Shown: positions 49,601 through 58,567, counted from the stretch's first letter. The stretch: 64,000 bases of DNA from a bacterium (GCA_026129405.1 JAHCID010000001.1:1488001-1552000), one strand, 5' to 3'. Numbers and translations: made by a program. The notes: generated by a model from the letters alone, not told the origin.

Positions 49601-49616
49601 CGAGGCACTTCGCGCG

Positions 49617-50008
49617 TCACGTGGGCGCGCCTCGGCGCGGGAACGTGACGTCGCGTGCGCCGACGAACGTCGCCATCGCCGCGCCATCATGCGGTCGCGG
49701 TCGCGCGCGAAGCGCCGCCGCCAGTGCGGGAACCAGCGCGTCGGGATCACCGACGCGTCGTGCGTCCAGTGCTCGAACCGCGAGCGGCGCCGCTCGACGA
49801 GGGTGCGCAGGTGCTCCGGATGGTACGCGTCGCGCCGCGCGTGCAGCGTCAGATGGTGCGCACGCTCGACGACGTTGATGGTGTCGAGCTGGACGAAGCC
49901 GAGCCGCTCGACGAGCCGCTGCAGCCACGCGGGCGTCGTGCGGGCGGTGGGATCGTCGAGCAGGCCCTGCGCGCCGAGGAGCAGGCGGCGCGCTACTGCA
50001 CCTTCCAC
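49617..50008 (-). pseudogene. YcaQ-like winged-helix protein, N-terminal fragment
   Basis: From GTG 50008 the frame reads VARRLLLGAQGLLDDP, LQRLVERLGFVQLDTINVVE, RAHHLTLHARRDAYHPEHLR and RSRFEHWTHDASVIPTRWFP, the opening 110 residues of the YcaQ/AlkZ-like family (DNA crosslink repair glycosylases). The match ends near 49690, after which no frame continues it. The full family is about 400 residues, so three quarters are missing. The start overlaps the last codons of the arylsulfatase gene. Probably non-functional. Confidence 0.6.
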
Positions 50009-52287
50009 GCCCGCCTGGCCTCGGCCTCGCGATCGACGACCGGCGCGCCCGAGACGTCGATCGTCACCTCGTGCAGCAGGCCGGTGAAGCGGAACGGCGC
50101 CGCGTAGCGCTCGCTCACCGGCGTACCGTCGTCGTAGCCGCAGCACAGGCCTTCGCCGTGGAGCGCGAAGCGGAACGGGGCCGTCTTCCTCATGTCGGCG
50201 GTGCCGGCGGCGGCGCCGTCGACGAGCAGCGTCGCCTGCATGCCGAGACCGCGCGTCGGCACGACGTCGACGCTGACCAGGTGTCGGCCCGGCGCGAGCG
50301 GCTGGCTCGACACCGTCGTCTCCGTCACGCCGGCGAAGTTGTAGGTGTAGTGCGCGCGTCCGTCCTGCAGGTAGAGCGCGAAGCCGCCGAAGCGGCCGCC
50401 CTGGGCGAGCAGCACGCCCTCGGCGCCGGCGGGCGGCAGCTCGACGCGCGCGACGATCGTGTGCGGGCGCAGCTTCAGCGACGGCGCCAGCTCCTCGGGC
50501 AGCGCCGCCGCGCCCGGCCGCAGCACGAGGCGATCGCTCGGCGGCACGACGGGCGGGCGGCCCTGGCCGAGCGCGCGCATCGACTGGAGGGGCAGGGCGC
50601 CGTAGCGGTTCGCCTCGCGGAACCAGAGATCCTGGAGCGCCTTCAGCTTCTCCGGGTGCTCCGCGGCGAGGTCGCGGCACTCGGACGGGTCCTCGGCGAC
50701 GTGGTACAGCTCCCAGCGGTCCTCGTCGGGATGGCGGAACGGATCGTCGCCCGGCTCGTAGGGGAAGAAGGCGTGGAACGTCACCGCCTTCCAACCCTCG
50801 TGGTAGAGCGCGCGGCAGGCGAACTGCTCATAGTACTGCGTCGTGCGGTGCTCGGGCGCGTTCGCGTCGGCGAGCGACGGCAGCAGGCTGCGGCCCGCCA
50901 CCGGCTCCTGCGCGACGCCGTGCAGCGTCTCGGGCATGGCGACGCCGGCGGCGTCGAGGATCGTCGCACCGACGTCGACTGCGTGCACGTACTGATGGCG
51001 CACGGCGCCCGGGTCGGGGATCTTCGGCCAGCGCACGATGAGCGGATCGCCGATGCCGCCCTCGTGCGTCTCGCGCTTCCAGCGCCGGAAGGGCGTGTTG
51101 CCGGCGAACGCCCACCCCCACGGGTAGTGACCGTAGGTCGCAGGTCCGCCGAGCTCGCCCAGCAGCTCCATGGTGCGCGCGGTGTCGTGCGGCAGGCCGT
51201 TGAAGATGAAGTTCTCGTTGAACGTGCCGTGCGGCCCGCCCTCGGCGCTGGCGCCGTTGTCGGAGAGCAGCACGACGAGGGTGTTGGCGAGGTCGCCGCT
51301 GGCTTCGAGGCCGCCCAGCAGGCGGCCGACGTGATGGTCGGTGTGCGAGAGGAAGCCCGCGAACACCTCCATCATGCGCGCGTACGCCCGCCGCTCCTCG
51401 GCGGAGAGCGCCGCCCAGTCCTGCACCCACGACGGCCGTGGCGACAGCGTCGTCCCGGGCGGGATGATCCCCATCGCGAGCTGGCGTTCGTGGACGCGGG
51501 CGCGCCACGCGTCCCAGCCGTCGTCGAAGGCGCCGCGGTAGCGGTCGATCCACGCGCGCGGCGCCTGGTGCGGGGCGTGCATCGCGCCGAGCGCGAGGTA
51601 GGTGAAGAAGGGCTTCGTCGGGTCGGCGGCGCGGAGGTCGTTCACCATGCCGAGGGTGCGATCGATCAGATCCTCGGTGAGGTGGTAGCCGTCGGGGGGG
51701 ACGAAGTGGATCGGCGTGTTGTCGACCACGAGGTCGGGGAAGAACTGGTTCGTCTCGCCGCCGAGGAAGCCGTAGAAGCGCTCGAAGCCCTGGCCGAGCG
51801 GCCAGCGCTCGCGCGACGCCGCGGCGTGCGTCTCGTCGGCCGGGGCGAGGTGCCACTTGCCGACCGCCATCGTCGCCCAGCCGTGCTGGCGCAGCACCTC
51901 GGAGACGAAGCCGCACGAGCGCGGGATGCGGCCGTTGAAGCCGGGAAAGCCCATCGCCATGTCGGCGATGCCGCCCATCGCGCAGGTGTGGTGGTTGCGG
52001 CCGGTGAGCAGGCAGGCGCGCGTCGGCGAGCACATCGCCGTGGTGTGGAAGCTGCGATAGCGGACGCCGGCGGCGGCGAGGGCGTCGAAGCTCGGCGTCG
52101 CGATGTCCGAGCCGTAGCACCCGAGCTGCGCGAAACCGACGTCGTCGAGCACCACGACGAGGACGTTCGGGGCGCCGGCGGGGGCGCGGCGCGCGACCGG
52201 CCACGCGGGCTCGGAGTCGGCGAGCGTCAGACCCACGCGGCCGGGGAAGGCGTCGTCGTCGTGATAGGTGCGGGGAGCGTCGGACAT
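49993..52287 (-). CDS. Arylsulfatase (type I sulfatase) without signal peptide
   Basis: 764 residues from ATG 52287. Metal-site DD at 48-49 (VLVVVLDDVGFAQLGCYG), the modification motif CSPTRACLLTGR at 86-97 with Cys86 as the formylglycine precursor, then VGKWHLAP, and DNGASAEGG with metal Asp/Asn. The core is about 540 residues long. The C-terminal 200 residues (LPPAGAEGVLLAQGGRFGGF, LYLQDGRAHYTYNFAGVTET) form a beta-sandwich extension seen in large AtsA-type enzymes. With no signal peptide it should be cytosolic, like Pseudomonas AtsA. It needs an FGE; the protein at 47118 is an unlikely provider. The terminal codons overlap the YcaQ fragment. Confidence 0.85.
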   Translation of the reverse strand: MSDAPRTYHDDDAFPGRVGLTLADSEPAWPVARRAPAGAPNVLVVVLDDVGFAQLGCYGSDIATPSFDALAAAGVRYRSFHTTAMCSPTRACLLTGRNHHTCAMGGIADMAMGFPGFNGRIPRSCGFVSEVLRQHGWATMAVGKWHLAPADETHAAASRERWPLGQGFERFYGFLGGETNQFFPDLVVDNTPIHFVPPDGYHLTEDLIDRTLGMVNDLRAADPTKPFFTYLALGAMHAPHQAPRAWIDRYRGAFDDGWDAWRARVHERQLAMGIIPPGTTLSPRPSWVQDWAALSAEERRAYARMMEVFAGFLSHTDHHVGRLLGGLEASGDLANTLVVLLSDNGASAEGGPHGTFNENFIFNGLPHDTARTMELLGELGGPATYGHYPWGWAFAGNTPFRRWKRETHEGGIGDPLIVRWPKIPDPGAVRHQYVHAVDVGATILDAAGVAMPETLHGVAQEPVAGRSLLPSLADANAPEHRTTQYYEQFACRALYHEGWKAVTFHAFFPYEPGDDPFRHPDEDRWELYHVAEDPSECRDLAAEHPEKLKALQDLWFREANRYGALPLQSMRALGQGRPPVVPPSDRLVLRPGAAALPEELAPSLKLRPHTIVARVELPPAGAEGVLLAQGGRFGGFALYLQDGRAHYTYNFAGVTETTVSSQPLAPGRHLVSVDVVPTRGLGMQATLLVDGAAAGTADMRKTAPFRFALHGEGLCCGYDDGTPVSERYAAPFRFTGLLHEVTIDVSGAPVVDREAEARRAWKVQ

Positions 52288-52771
52288 GGGCGGCATGGTG
52301 GCCCAGGCCCTCCGTCCCGTCCAGGGATCGGCAGGTCGTGCGCCCGCGGCGGGCGGCCGCGCGCCGCGCCGCTGCTCCCGCTCGCGCGCCGGTGCCGGCG
52401 ATGCGGCTCGCGCGCGTGCGCGTGGGCGCACCGGCTTCCGAGATCGGGGACGCCATCGCCCGTGCCATTGCCATCGGCGAGAACCGCGAAGCGCAAAGCC
52501 GATCCAGACGAGCGCAAGATCGTTCAAGCCGCGACGGCGCCGGTCGTGTATGCGGACGCTACCGTCGGTCATGGTCGTGCTCCGCTGCCTCGCGTTTTCA
52601 CCGCGCCCGTTCGCGCGCATCGTGTCGCGCGACGCCGTGCACGCCGCGACGACGGCGTGCGCGCGGCGCCCACGATCTTGCGGACGGCGTCGCGATGTGA
52701 TCGGGGCGACGCCGGGACACGACGACGGTCGTGTGGCATGTACGTTGCTCGGCTCCCGTCCGGAGAGACCC
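52288..52771. other. 484-bp region between divergent arylsulfatase and AraC genes, no gene seen
   Basis: Open frames here are Arg/Ala-rich with no family resemblance. A spot at 52530-52720 is less GC-biased and could hold the promoters of the divergent genes and binding sites for the AraC regulator, but no clear box was found. Confidence 0.4.
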
Positions 52772-53617
52772 ATGCTAGGGCGAGCGCAGGAGAGCCAGGA
52801 CGAGTCGGGGCATCTCGATGCCGGGATCGCGATCGCGCGGACGACGCGCGCGTCGTCCGCGGGGTGGTCCGACGCGCATCTCGTCTTGGTGAACACCGGA
52901 GCGGCGCTGTCCCTCTGGGAGCGCGACGGCCGGCGCTGGCGATCGCGTCGGCTGGCGCGCGGCGAGGTCAGCATTCTTCCGGCCCCCCGGAGCGCGGTGC
53001 GGTGGCAGGGGGCGCAGGGCCTCGTCGCCATCACGGCGACGCCGGCGGCGTTGCGGCGCCTGGCGGTCGACGCCGGACGCGCGGGCGGCCTCGCACCGGT
53101 GCGTCGCACGCGCGACCCCATCCTGCTCGGGCTCGCGCGCGTGTTCCTTCTCGGGGAGGAGGAGTCGGGCGACGACGGCGGCTACGGCGCCGCGCTCGGG
53201 CGGGCGATGGCCCTCCATCTCGTGCGCCGGTACGGCGCCGCGGCCGCGACGCCGCGCGCCGACCTCGACCCGGTGATCCGACGGGCGTTGGACTACGTCG
53301 AGGCCAACCTGTCGCGGTCGCTGCGGCTGGCCGACCTGGCGCGCGTCGCGGTCCTCTCCCCGTACCACTTCGCCCGGCGCTTCAAGGCTGCCCTCGGCGT
53401 GACGCCGCACGAATGGGTGATGCAGCGGCGCGTCGCGCGCGCGGCGCATCTGCTCGAGGGCACGCCCGGGCCGTCGCTGGCGCACGTCGCCGTGCTGGTC
53501 GGCTTCGCGGATCAGAGCCACTTCACGCGGCAGTTCCGTCGCCACGTCGGCACCACGCCGCGCCGTTTCCTCGCCGCCCGCGTCGCCCGGGCTCGGGACG
53601 CCGAGGCCACGGCGTGA
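52772..53617 (+). CDS. AraC-family transcriptional regulator
   Basis: 281 residues. The C-terminal 100 form the double HTH of the AraC family: ALDYVEANLSRSLRLADLAR, VAVLSPYHFARRFKAALGVT, PHEWVMQRRVARAAHLLE and VGFADQSHFTRQFRRHVGTT, then PRRFLA. The N-terminal 170 residues are a cupin-like sensor region without recognisable ligand. The stop codon overlaps the start of the tetraheme cytochrome gene (GTGA), making it the first gene of the electron-transfer operon and the likely regulator of it. ATG 52772 is chosen because the upstream frame is unconvincing. Confidence 0.82.
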   Translation: MLGRAQESQDESGHLDAGIAIARTTRASSAGWSDAHLVLVNTGAALSLWERDGRRWRSRRLARGEVSILPAPRSAVRWQGAQGLVAITATPAALRRLAVDAGRAGGLAPVRRTRDPILLGLARVFLLGEEESGDDGGYGAALGRAMALHLVRRYGAAAATPRADLDPVIRRALDYVEANLSRSLRLADLARVAVLSPYHFARRFKAALGVTPHEWVMQRRVARAAHLLEGTPGPSLAHVAVLVGFADQSHFTRQFRRHVGTTPRRFLAARVARARDAEATA

Positions 53618-54261
53618 CGCCGCCGTCGGGGCCGCTGTTCGCCTCGCCGCCCGTCGAGCCGGCGGTGGCGTGGGCGCAGATCCTGCCGCTCGCCTTCGCG
53701 CTGCCGGCGGCGGCGATCCTCTTCTGGGGCCTCGTGCGCGGGCGCCTGCCGCCGGCGACCGCGCTCGCGGGCGTCGTCCTGCTGCCCGCCGCCGCCTACG
53801 GGCTCGGTGCGCTCATGCTCCTCGAAGGCTCGAAGGACGTCCGCTTCTGCGGCTCGTGCCACGTGATGACGCCGATCGTCGCGAGCCTGTCCGACGCCGA
53901 CAACGGCTCGCTCGCGGCGATCCACTACACCCGCGGCCTCGTTCCCACCGACCAGGCCTGCTACGTCTGCCACAGCGGCTACGGCATCTGGGGCACGTTC
54001 GACGCGAAGCGCGCCGGCGTCATGCACATGCTTCGCACCGTGACCGGCCGCTACACGCTGCCGATCTCGCTGCACGCGCCGTTCGACATCGACTCGTGCC
54101 TCGGCTGCCATGCCGGCGCGGCCAGCTTCCGCGGCGTCGAGGCGCACCAGGATCCGGACCTGCAGAAGGCGCTGCTCGACGGCAGCATGTCCTGCACCGG
54201 TGCCTGCCATCCGGGGGCGCACCCGGCCGAGGCCCTCACGGGCGGAGGGCCGGTGTCGTGA
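53614..54261 (+). CDS. NapC/NirT/CymA-like tetraheme cytochrome c, quinol-oxidising
   Basis: 215 residues from GTG 53614. Two hydrophobic segments (WAQILPLAFALPAAAILFWG and TALAGVVLLPAAAYGLGALM) precede the heme domain. Heme sites are CGSCH, CYVCH, CLGCH and a last CTGACH with three residues between the Cys. VMTPIV after the first heme and HYTRGLVPTDQACYVCHSGY match the NapC/NrfH/CymA family, which takes electrons from menaquinol and passes them to periplasmic cytochromes. The second membrane segment before heme 1 is unusual for CymA, which has one. It is coupled by 4-bp overlaps to both neighbours. Confidence 0.82.
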   Translation: MTPPSGPLFASPPVEPAVAWAQILPLAFALPAAAILFWGLVRGRLPPATALAGVVLLPAAAYGLGALMLLEGSKDVRFCGSCHVMTPIVASLSDADNGSLAAIHYTRGLVPTDQACYVCHSGYGIWGTFDAKRAGVMHMLRTVTGRYTLPISLHAPFDIDSCLGCHAGAASFRGVEAHQDPDLQKALLDGSMSCTGACHPGAHPAEALTGGGPVS

Positions 54262-54440
54262 TCCGCCTCGTCTGCATCCTCACGCTCGTCGCGCTCGGCG
54301 CGCTCGTCCTCCTCGTGCTGCGCGAGGACGGCGGCAGCGCCATCGTGTTCTCGTTCGTCGGCTGTCCCGCGCTCGCCGCGGCGATGGGGCTCTACGCGCT
54401 CCATCGCCTGCGCAGCGGCGCGCCTCCACCCCTGCGCTGA
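54258..54440 (+). CDS. Small membrane protein in the electron-transfer operon, 60 aa
   Basis: Start GTG 54258 overlaps the cytochrome stop codon (GTGA). Two hydrophobic segments (LVCILTLVALGALVLLVL and IVFSFVGCPALAAAMGLYAL) are joined by a short acidic loop (REDGGS). One Cys. No heme motif. The family is unknown; a membrane partner of the quinol oxidase is a guess from position. Confidence 0.55.
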   Translation: MIRLVCILTLVALGALVLLVLREDGGSAIVFSFVGCPALAAAMGLYALHRLRSGAPPPLR

Positions 54441-54458
54441 TCGGAAAGGAGTCCTCGC

Positions 54459-54770
54459 ATGCGTCGTTCCATCCTGCTTCCTCTGGCGTTCGTCGTCGCG
54501 ACCGCCGCCGCGGCCGTCGCCGCCGACGGTGCGGCCGTCTACAAGCAGCATTGCGCCAGCTGCCACGGCGAGACCGGCAAGGCCGACACGCCGGCGGGCA
54601 AGGCGCTGAAGGCGCCGGCGCTCGCCGGCGACGCCACCGTCGCCGGCATGAGCGACGCGGACCTGCAGGCGAAGATCGAGGGCAACGCGAAGCACCAATC
54701 CTTCGTCAAGAAGCTGTCGGCCGACGACGTGAGCGCGGTCGCCACATACGTGAAGGGCCTCGCCCAGTAG
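54459..54770 (+). CDS. Small periplasmic monoheme cytochrome c
   Basis: 103 residues with a signal peptide (SILLPLAFVVATAAAAVAA) and one heme site, CASCH, in GAAVYKQHCASCHGETG. The C-terminal helix DVSAVATYVKGLAQ is the usual class I cytochrome c ending. GMSDADLQAKIEG offers a Met as possible axial ligand. Likely a soluble shuttle between the inner-membrane quinol oxidase and the outer-membrane conduit. A good ribosome site (GGAAAGGAG) precedes the ATG. Confidence 0.85.
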   Translation: MRRSILLPLAFVVATAAAAVAADGAAVYKQHCASCHGETGKADTPAGKALKAPALAGDATVAGMSDADLQAKIEGNAKHQSFVKKLSADDVSAVATYVKGLAQ

Positions 54771-54778
54771 GACGCGTC

Positions 54779-57499
54779 ATGGGGCAACGCACCTGGTCGT
54801 CGCTGGTGTTGGGCGCGGGGCTGGTCGTCGCCGCCGCGTCCTCGTGGGCCGCCACGCTCGTCCCGGGCGGCGGCGCCGCGCGGCAGGACTGTCTCGTCCA
54901 GCTCGCGGCGGACGGGGTCGGCTTCCCGGCCGGCAAGACGCCGAAGGGCGTCACCTGCGCCGACGGCGACTCGTGCGACCTCGACGGGCAGCGCAACGGC
55001 GTCTGCCTGCTGTCGGTGGCGCTCTGTCTCAACCAGGCGACGCGCTCCTGCCAACCCGGCCAGGTGACGCGCGTGACCCTCAAGACGAAGAAGAAGTCGC
55101 CGATCGACGTGTCGGGCCTCCAGGCCGCCGTCGACGCGGTGCTGCCGGCCGCCGGACCGGCGTGTGCGGCGGCGATCGCCCTGCCGGTGCCGCTCGGCGG
55201 TCCGAACAAGCGCGGCATCGTCCCGCCGACCGAGGTGCTCGTGAAGGCGGTCGCGAAGGCCGGCGGCCGCACCGATCGCAGCAAGTTCAAGCTGACCTGC
55301 GTGCCGACGACCGTCGCCGGCGTCACGGTCACGACCACCAGCACGACGGTCGTCGCGCCGACCACCACCACCACGACCACCATCGGCCCGATTCCGCCCG
55401 GCCCGCCGGGCGCCGGGCTCACGGCGGCCATCACCGCAGCCGCGGTCGCCGGCGCCGGCACCGTGACGGTCACCTTCCGACTCGGCGACGGCGCGGGCGT
55501 GCCGGTGACGCCCGTGCTCGGCGCCACCACGAACCCCGCCCAGGCGCGCGTGCGCTTCACGATCGCCCGCCTCGACGTCGTGAACCAGACGGTCGAGGGC
55601 TTCACCACCGACTTCACGCGCTACCGCAGCTACGTCGTGCCGTCGCCCGGCCAGCCGGGCTACGACGCCGGCGGCACGCTGGCGCTCGTCGACGCGGCGA
55701 CGGGCGTCTACACCTACACCTTCGCGACGACGCTGCCCGCGGGCTTCCCGGCCACGGCGACGCACACCGTCGGCGCGCAGGTCGAGCGCAGCTATGCCGG
55801 CGCCACGCTGGTGGCGAACCCGCTCCTCGACTTCGTGCCGTCCGGCGCCCCGGTCACGGTGGTGCGCCAGGTGACGACGACCGCGCAGTGCAACGGCTGT
55901 CACGACCCGCTCGCGCTACACGGCGGGGCGCGCCGCGAGGTCGGGCTCTGCCAGCTCTGCCACACCGACCAGGGCTTCGACCCGGAGAGCGGCAACTCCA
56001 TCGAGCTGCAGCAGATGGTCCACCGCATCCACCAGGGGAAGGACCTGCCCAGCATCGTCGGCGGCCCGGTCGGCAGCGTCTACGAGATCATCGGCTTCCA
56101 GAACCAGCCGATCGTGTTCGCCGAGAAGGTCCTGGCCTGCACCGGCGGCGCGCTCGCCGGCGTGCCGTGCGCGAGCGACGCGGATTGCCCGGACGGCACC
56201 TGTACGGGCGCGACCGCCACCGGCGTCGGCTTCCCGCAGGACACGCGCAACTGCGCCGTCTGCCACGCCGACGGCGCGACCCACGAGACCTACGCGACGC
56301 GCCCGTCGACCAGCGCCTGCACCGGCTGCCACGACGACGTGAACCCGGGCGAGACCACGACCGAGGCCGGGCCGCCCGGCACGAACCACGTCGCCGGCGC
56401 GCAGCCCGACACGCTCTGCCGCCTGTGCCACACGCCCAGCGGGACGGAGTTCGACATCTCGGTCACCGGCGCGCACACGATTCCGGCGCGCTCGGCGACG
56501 CTCGCCGGTCTCGCCGGCGAGCTGCTGTCGGCGAGCGGCGCCGCCGGCGGTGCGGTGATCGTGACGTTCCGGCTGCGCAACGGTGCGGGCACGCCGCTCA
56601 CGACGCTCACCGGGCTGAATCGCGTCGCGCTGGCGCTCAGCGGACCGACCACCGACTTCGGCGGCGCGACGCCGCACGTGACCACGCCCACGATCTTCGG
56701 CGGCGGCGCCTCGGGCACGCTCACCGGGCCGGACGGCAGCGGCGTCTTCACCTACACGACGACGGTCGGCAACGGCGTTCCCGCGGGCGCGACCGGCAGC
56801 TGGCGCGTCGGCCTCGAGGCGCGGCGTTCGGTCACCGTGCACGGCCAGAGCGTCAACGAGGCGATGCAGAACGTCGTCCTCGACTTCCCGATCGACGGAT
56901 CGCCGCTCGTACCCCGGCGCACGGTCGTCGCACAGGAGAAGTGCGGCTCGTGCCACGGCGTCTTCTCGGTCGACTTCAGCATCCACGGCGGGCTGCGCAA
57001 CCAGACCGACTACTGCGTCGTGTGCCACAACCCGAACATGACCGACTTCGCGCGCCGCGTGACCGTCTCGGGCGCCGATCCCCGCAACCAGCCGATCGAT
57101 CTGAAGCACATGCTCCACAAGATCCACACCGGCGACGATCTCACGCAGATCCCCTACGTGATCTACGGCTTCGGCCCCGCCGCGATCGACTTCGCCGAGG
57201 TCCGCTTCCCGGGCAATCGCGCCGACTGCGAGCAGTGCCACGTCTCGGGGTCGTACCTGCTGCCGCTGCCCGCCGGGGTGCTGCCGACGGTGATCTCGGA
57301 GATCGCCGGCAGCAGCGAGAACGTGGTCGGCGTGACGCCGCCCATCCAGGACGCGTGTCTGTCCTGCCACGACACCGGCGACGCGGCCCTGCACGCACAG
57401 CTGAACACGACGGTGGACGGCCGCGAGGCCTGCGGCGCCTGTCACGGCGAGGGTGCGGCGTTCGCCGTGTCGGTGGTGCACGCGGCGGCGTCGCCCTGA
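54779..57499 (+). CDS. OmcA/MtrC-like decaheme cytochrome c
   Basis: 906 residues with ten CxxCH sites (CNGCH, CQLCH, CAVCH, CTGCH, CRLCH, CGSCH, CVVCH, CEQCH, CLSCH, CGACH) arranged as two five-heme halves. Each half follows a beta-sandwich domain (VTVTFRLGDGAGVPVTPVLG and VIVTFRLRNGAGTPLTTLTG), the OmcA/MtrC architecture. The signal peptide ends ..SSWAATL and has no lipobox Cys. A 170-residue Cys-containing N-terminal module and a Thr-rich linker (185-201) precede the first half, which Shewanella MtrC lacks. Such proteins are the surface-exposed terminal reductases for metals, electrodes or partner cells. It is 8 nt after the monoheme gene and 6 nt before the dodecaheme gene. Confidence 0.87.
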   Translation: MGQRTWSSLVLGAGLVVAAASSWAATLVPGGGAARQDCLVQLAADGVGFPAGKTPKGVTCADGDSCDLDGQRNGVCLLSVALCLNQATRSCQPGQVTRVTLKTKKKSPIDVSGLQAAVDAVLPAAGPACAAAIALPVPLGGPNKRGIVPPTEVLVKAVAKAGGRTDRSKFKLTCVPTTVAGVTVTTTSTTVVAPTTTTTTTIGPIPPGPPGAGLTAAITAAAVAGAGTVTVTFRLGDGAGVPVTPVLGATTNPAQARVRFTIARLDVVNQTVEGFTTDFTRYRSYVVPSPGQPGYDAGGTLALVDAATGVYTYTFATTLPAGFPATATHTVGAQVERSYAGATLVANPLLDFVPSGAPVTVVRQVTTTAQCNGCHDPLALHGGARREVGLCQLCHTDQGFDPESGNSIELQQMVHRIHQGKDLPSIVGGPVGSVYEIIGFQNQPIVFAEKVLACTGGALAGVPCASDADCPDGTCTGATATGVGFPQDTRNCAVCHADGATHETYATRPSTSACTGCHDDVNPGETTTEAGPPGTNHVAGAQPDTLCRLCHTPSGTEFDISVTGAHTIPARSATLAGLAGELLSASGAAGGAVIVTFRLRNGAGTPLTTLTGLNRVALALSGPTTDFGGATPHVTTPTIFGGGASGTLTGPDGSGVFTYTTTVGNGVPAGATGSWRVGLEARRSVTVHGQSVNEAMQNVVLDFPIDGSPLVPRRTVVAQEKCGSCHGVFSVDFSIHGGLRNQTDYCVVCHNPNMTDFARRVTVSGADPRNQPIDLKHMLHKIHTGDDLTQIPYVIYGFGPAAIDFAEVRFPGNRADCEQCHVSGSYLLPLPAGVLPTVISEIAGSSENVVGVTPPIQDACLSCHDTGDAALHAQLNTTVDGREACGACHGEGAAFAVSVVHAAASP

Positions 57500-57505
57500 C
57501 GGACG

Positions 57506-58567
57506 ATGCGTGGGCGTCGGGGGAGCGGACCGGGGCCGGCGGCGGCGGTGCTGGGGGTGCTGCTCGCCGCCGTCGCGTCGGCGCAGGCGGTGCCGAGCGC
57601 TGGCGTGTGCGGCGTCTGCCATCGGGACGAGGCGCTGGCGTACACGTTTCCGGACGGGCACGCGGCGGCGCTCGACTGCATCGCCTGCCATGCCGACCGG
57701 CGGCCGGACCGCGTCGGCCGCCGGCATCGCACGATCCCGACCTGCGACACCTGCCACGCCGGCGTGGTGCAGGGGCATCCGGAGAAGGCGGCGGCGCGCA
57801 CCGGCCGCCGGCAGACGCGCAACTGCCTCGGCTGCCACGACCCGCACGGCGGCAGCAACCTCGACCTGATCGCCCCCCTGGTGCGCTCGCGCGGCAAGCT
57901 GCGCGCCGTGACGTTCACGAGCACGGCCGGCCTCGCGCCGGACAGCTTCGCCGACCCGACCCGTCCGGGGCACGGGCTGTGCGAGACCTGCCACACGAAG
58001 ACCGAGTTCTACACTCGCAAGGGGCAGGGGGCGCCGCACTTCACCGAGGACTGCACGCTCTGCCACGACCACGCCGCCGCCTTCGCGCCGGTGGCGACGC
58101 CGCAGAACTGCGCCCTCTGCCACGGCACCGAGGCGGCGAAGCTGGCGATGCCGAGCGGCCACAGCGGCCGCGCCTGCGAGAGCTGCCACGCGACCGTGAG
58201 CCCGACGCCCGGCCCGGGGCATCAGAGCGCCGAGGCCTGCCGGACCTGCCATCCCGCCAACCAGACGCACGCGCCCGGCGGCGCCGGCATGCCCTGCACG
58301 CAGTGCCACGACCCGCACGGCTCGACCAACATCGACCTCGTCCTGCAGACGATCCAGACGCCGAGCGGCGGCCTGCGCCCGATCGTCTTCGACAACCTCG
58401 ACGGCCGCGCCGACGGCAGCTTCGCGAGCGCCTCGGCGCCGGGCACCGGCGTCTGCGAGATCTGCCACACGACGACGCAGTTCTATCGCGCCGACGGTAC
58501 GGGGGCGCCGCACTTCACGTTCTCCTGCCTGCCGTGCCACCGGCACGCCGCGGGGTTCGAGCCGTGA
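57506..58567 (+). CDS. Dodecaheme c-type cytochrome
   Basis: 353 residues with a signal peptide (PAAAVLGVLLAAVASAQA) and twelve CxxCH sites: CGVCH, CIACH, CDTCH, CLGCH, CETCH, CTLCH, CALCH, CESCH, CRTCH, CTQCH, CEICH, CLPCH. About one heme per 28 residues. There are two similar halves: NCLGCHDPHGGSNLDLI... CETCHTKTEFYTRKGQGAPH and PCTQCHDPHGSTNIDLV... CEICHTTTQFYRADGTGAPH. This indicates internal duplication of a cytochrome c3/cytochrome c7-like block. It is not a component of the Shewanella Mtr system. Likely periplasmic or surface electron wire. The stop overlaps the MtrA-like start by 4 bp. Confidence 0.85.
   Translation: MRGRRGSGPGPAAAVLGVLLAAVASAQAVPSAGVCGVCHRDEALAYTFPDGHAAALDCIACHADRRPDRVGRRHRTIPTCDTCHAGVVQGHPEKAAARTGRRQTRNCLGCHDPHGGSNLDLIAPLVRSRGKLRAVTFTSTAGLAPDSFADPTRPGHGLCETCHTKTEFYTRKGQGAPHFTEDCTLCHDHAAAFAPVATPQNCALCHGTEAAKLAMPSGHSGRACESCHATVSPTPGPGHQSAEACRTCHPANQTHAPGGAGMPCTQCHDPHGSTNIDLVLQTIQTPSGGLRPIVFDNLDGRADGSFASASAPGTGVCEICHTTTQFYRADGTGAPHFTFSCLPCHRHAAGFEP

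Noticed and set aside
54844-58563. Long plus-strand frame leading into the MtrA-like gene
   Set aside because: Only its last 313 codons, from GTG 58564, are real; the rest is the alternative frame of the decaheme and dodecaheme genes.
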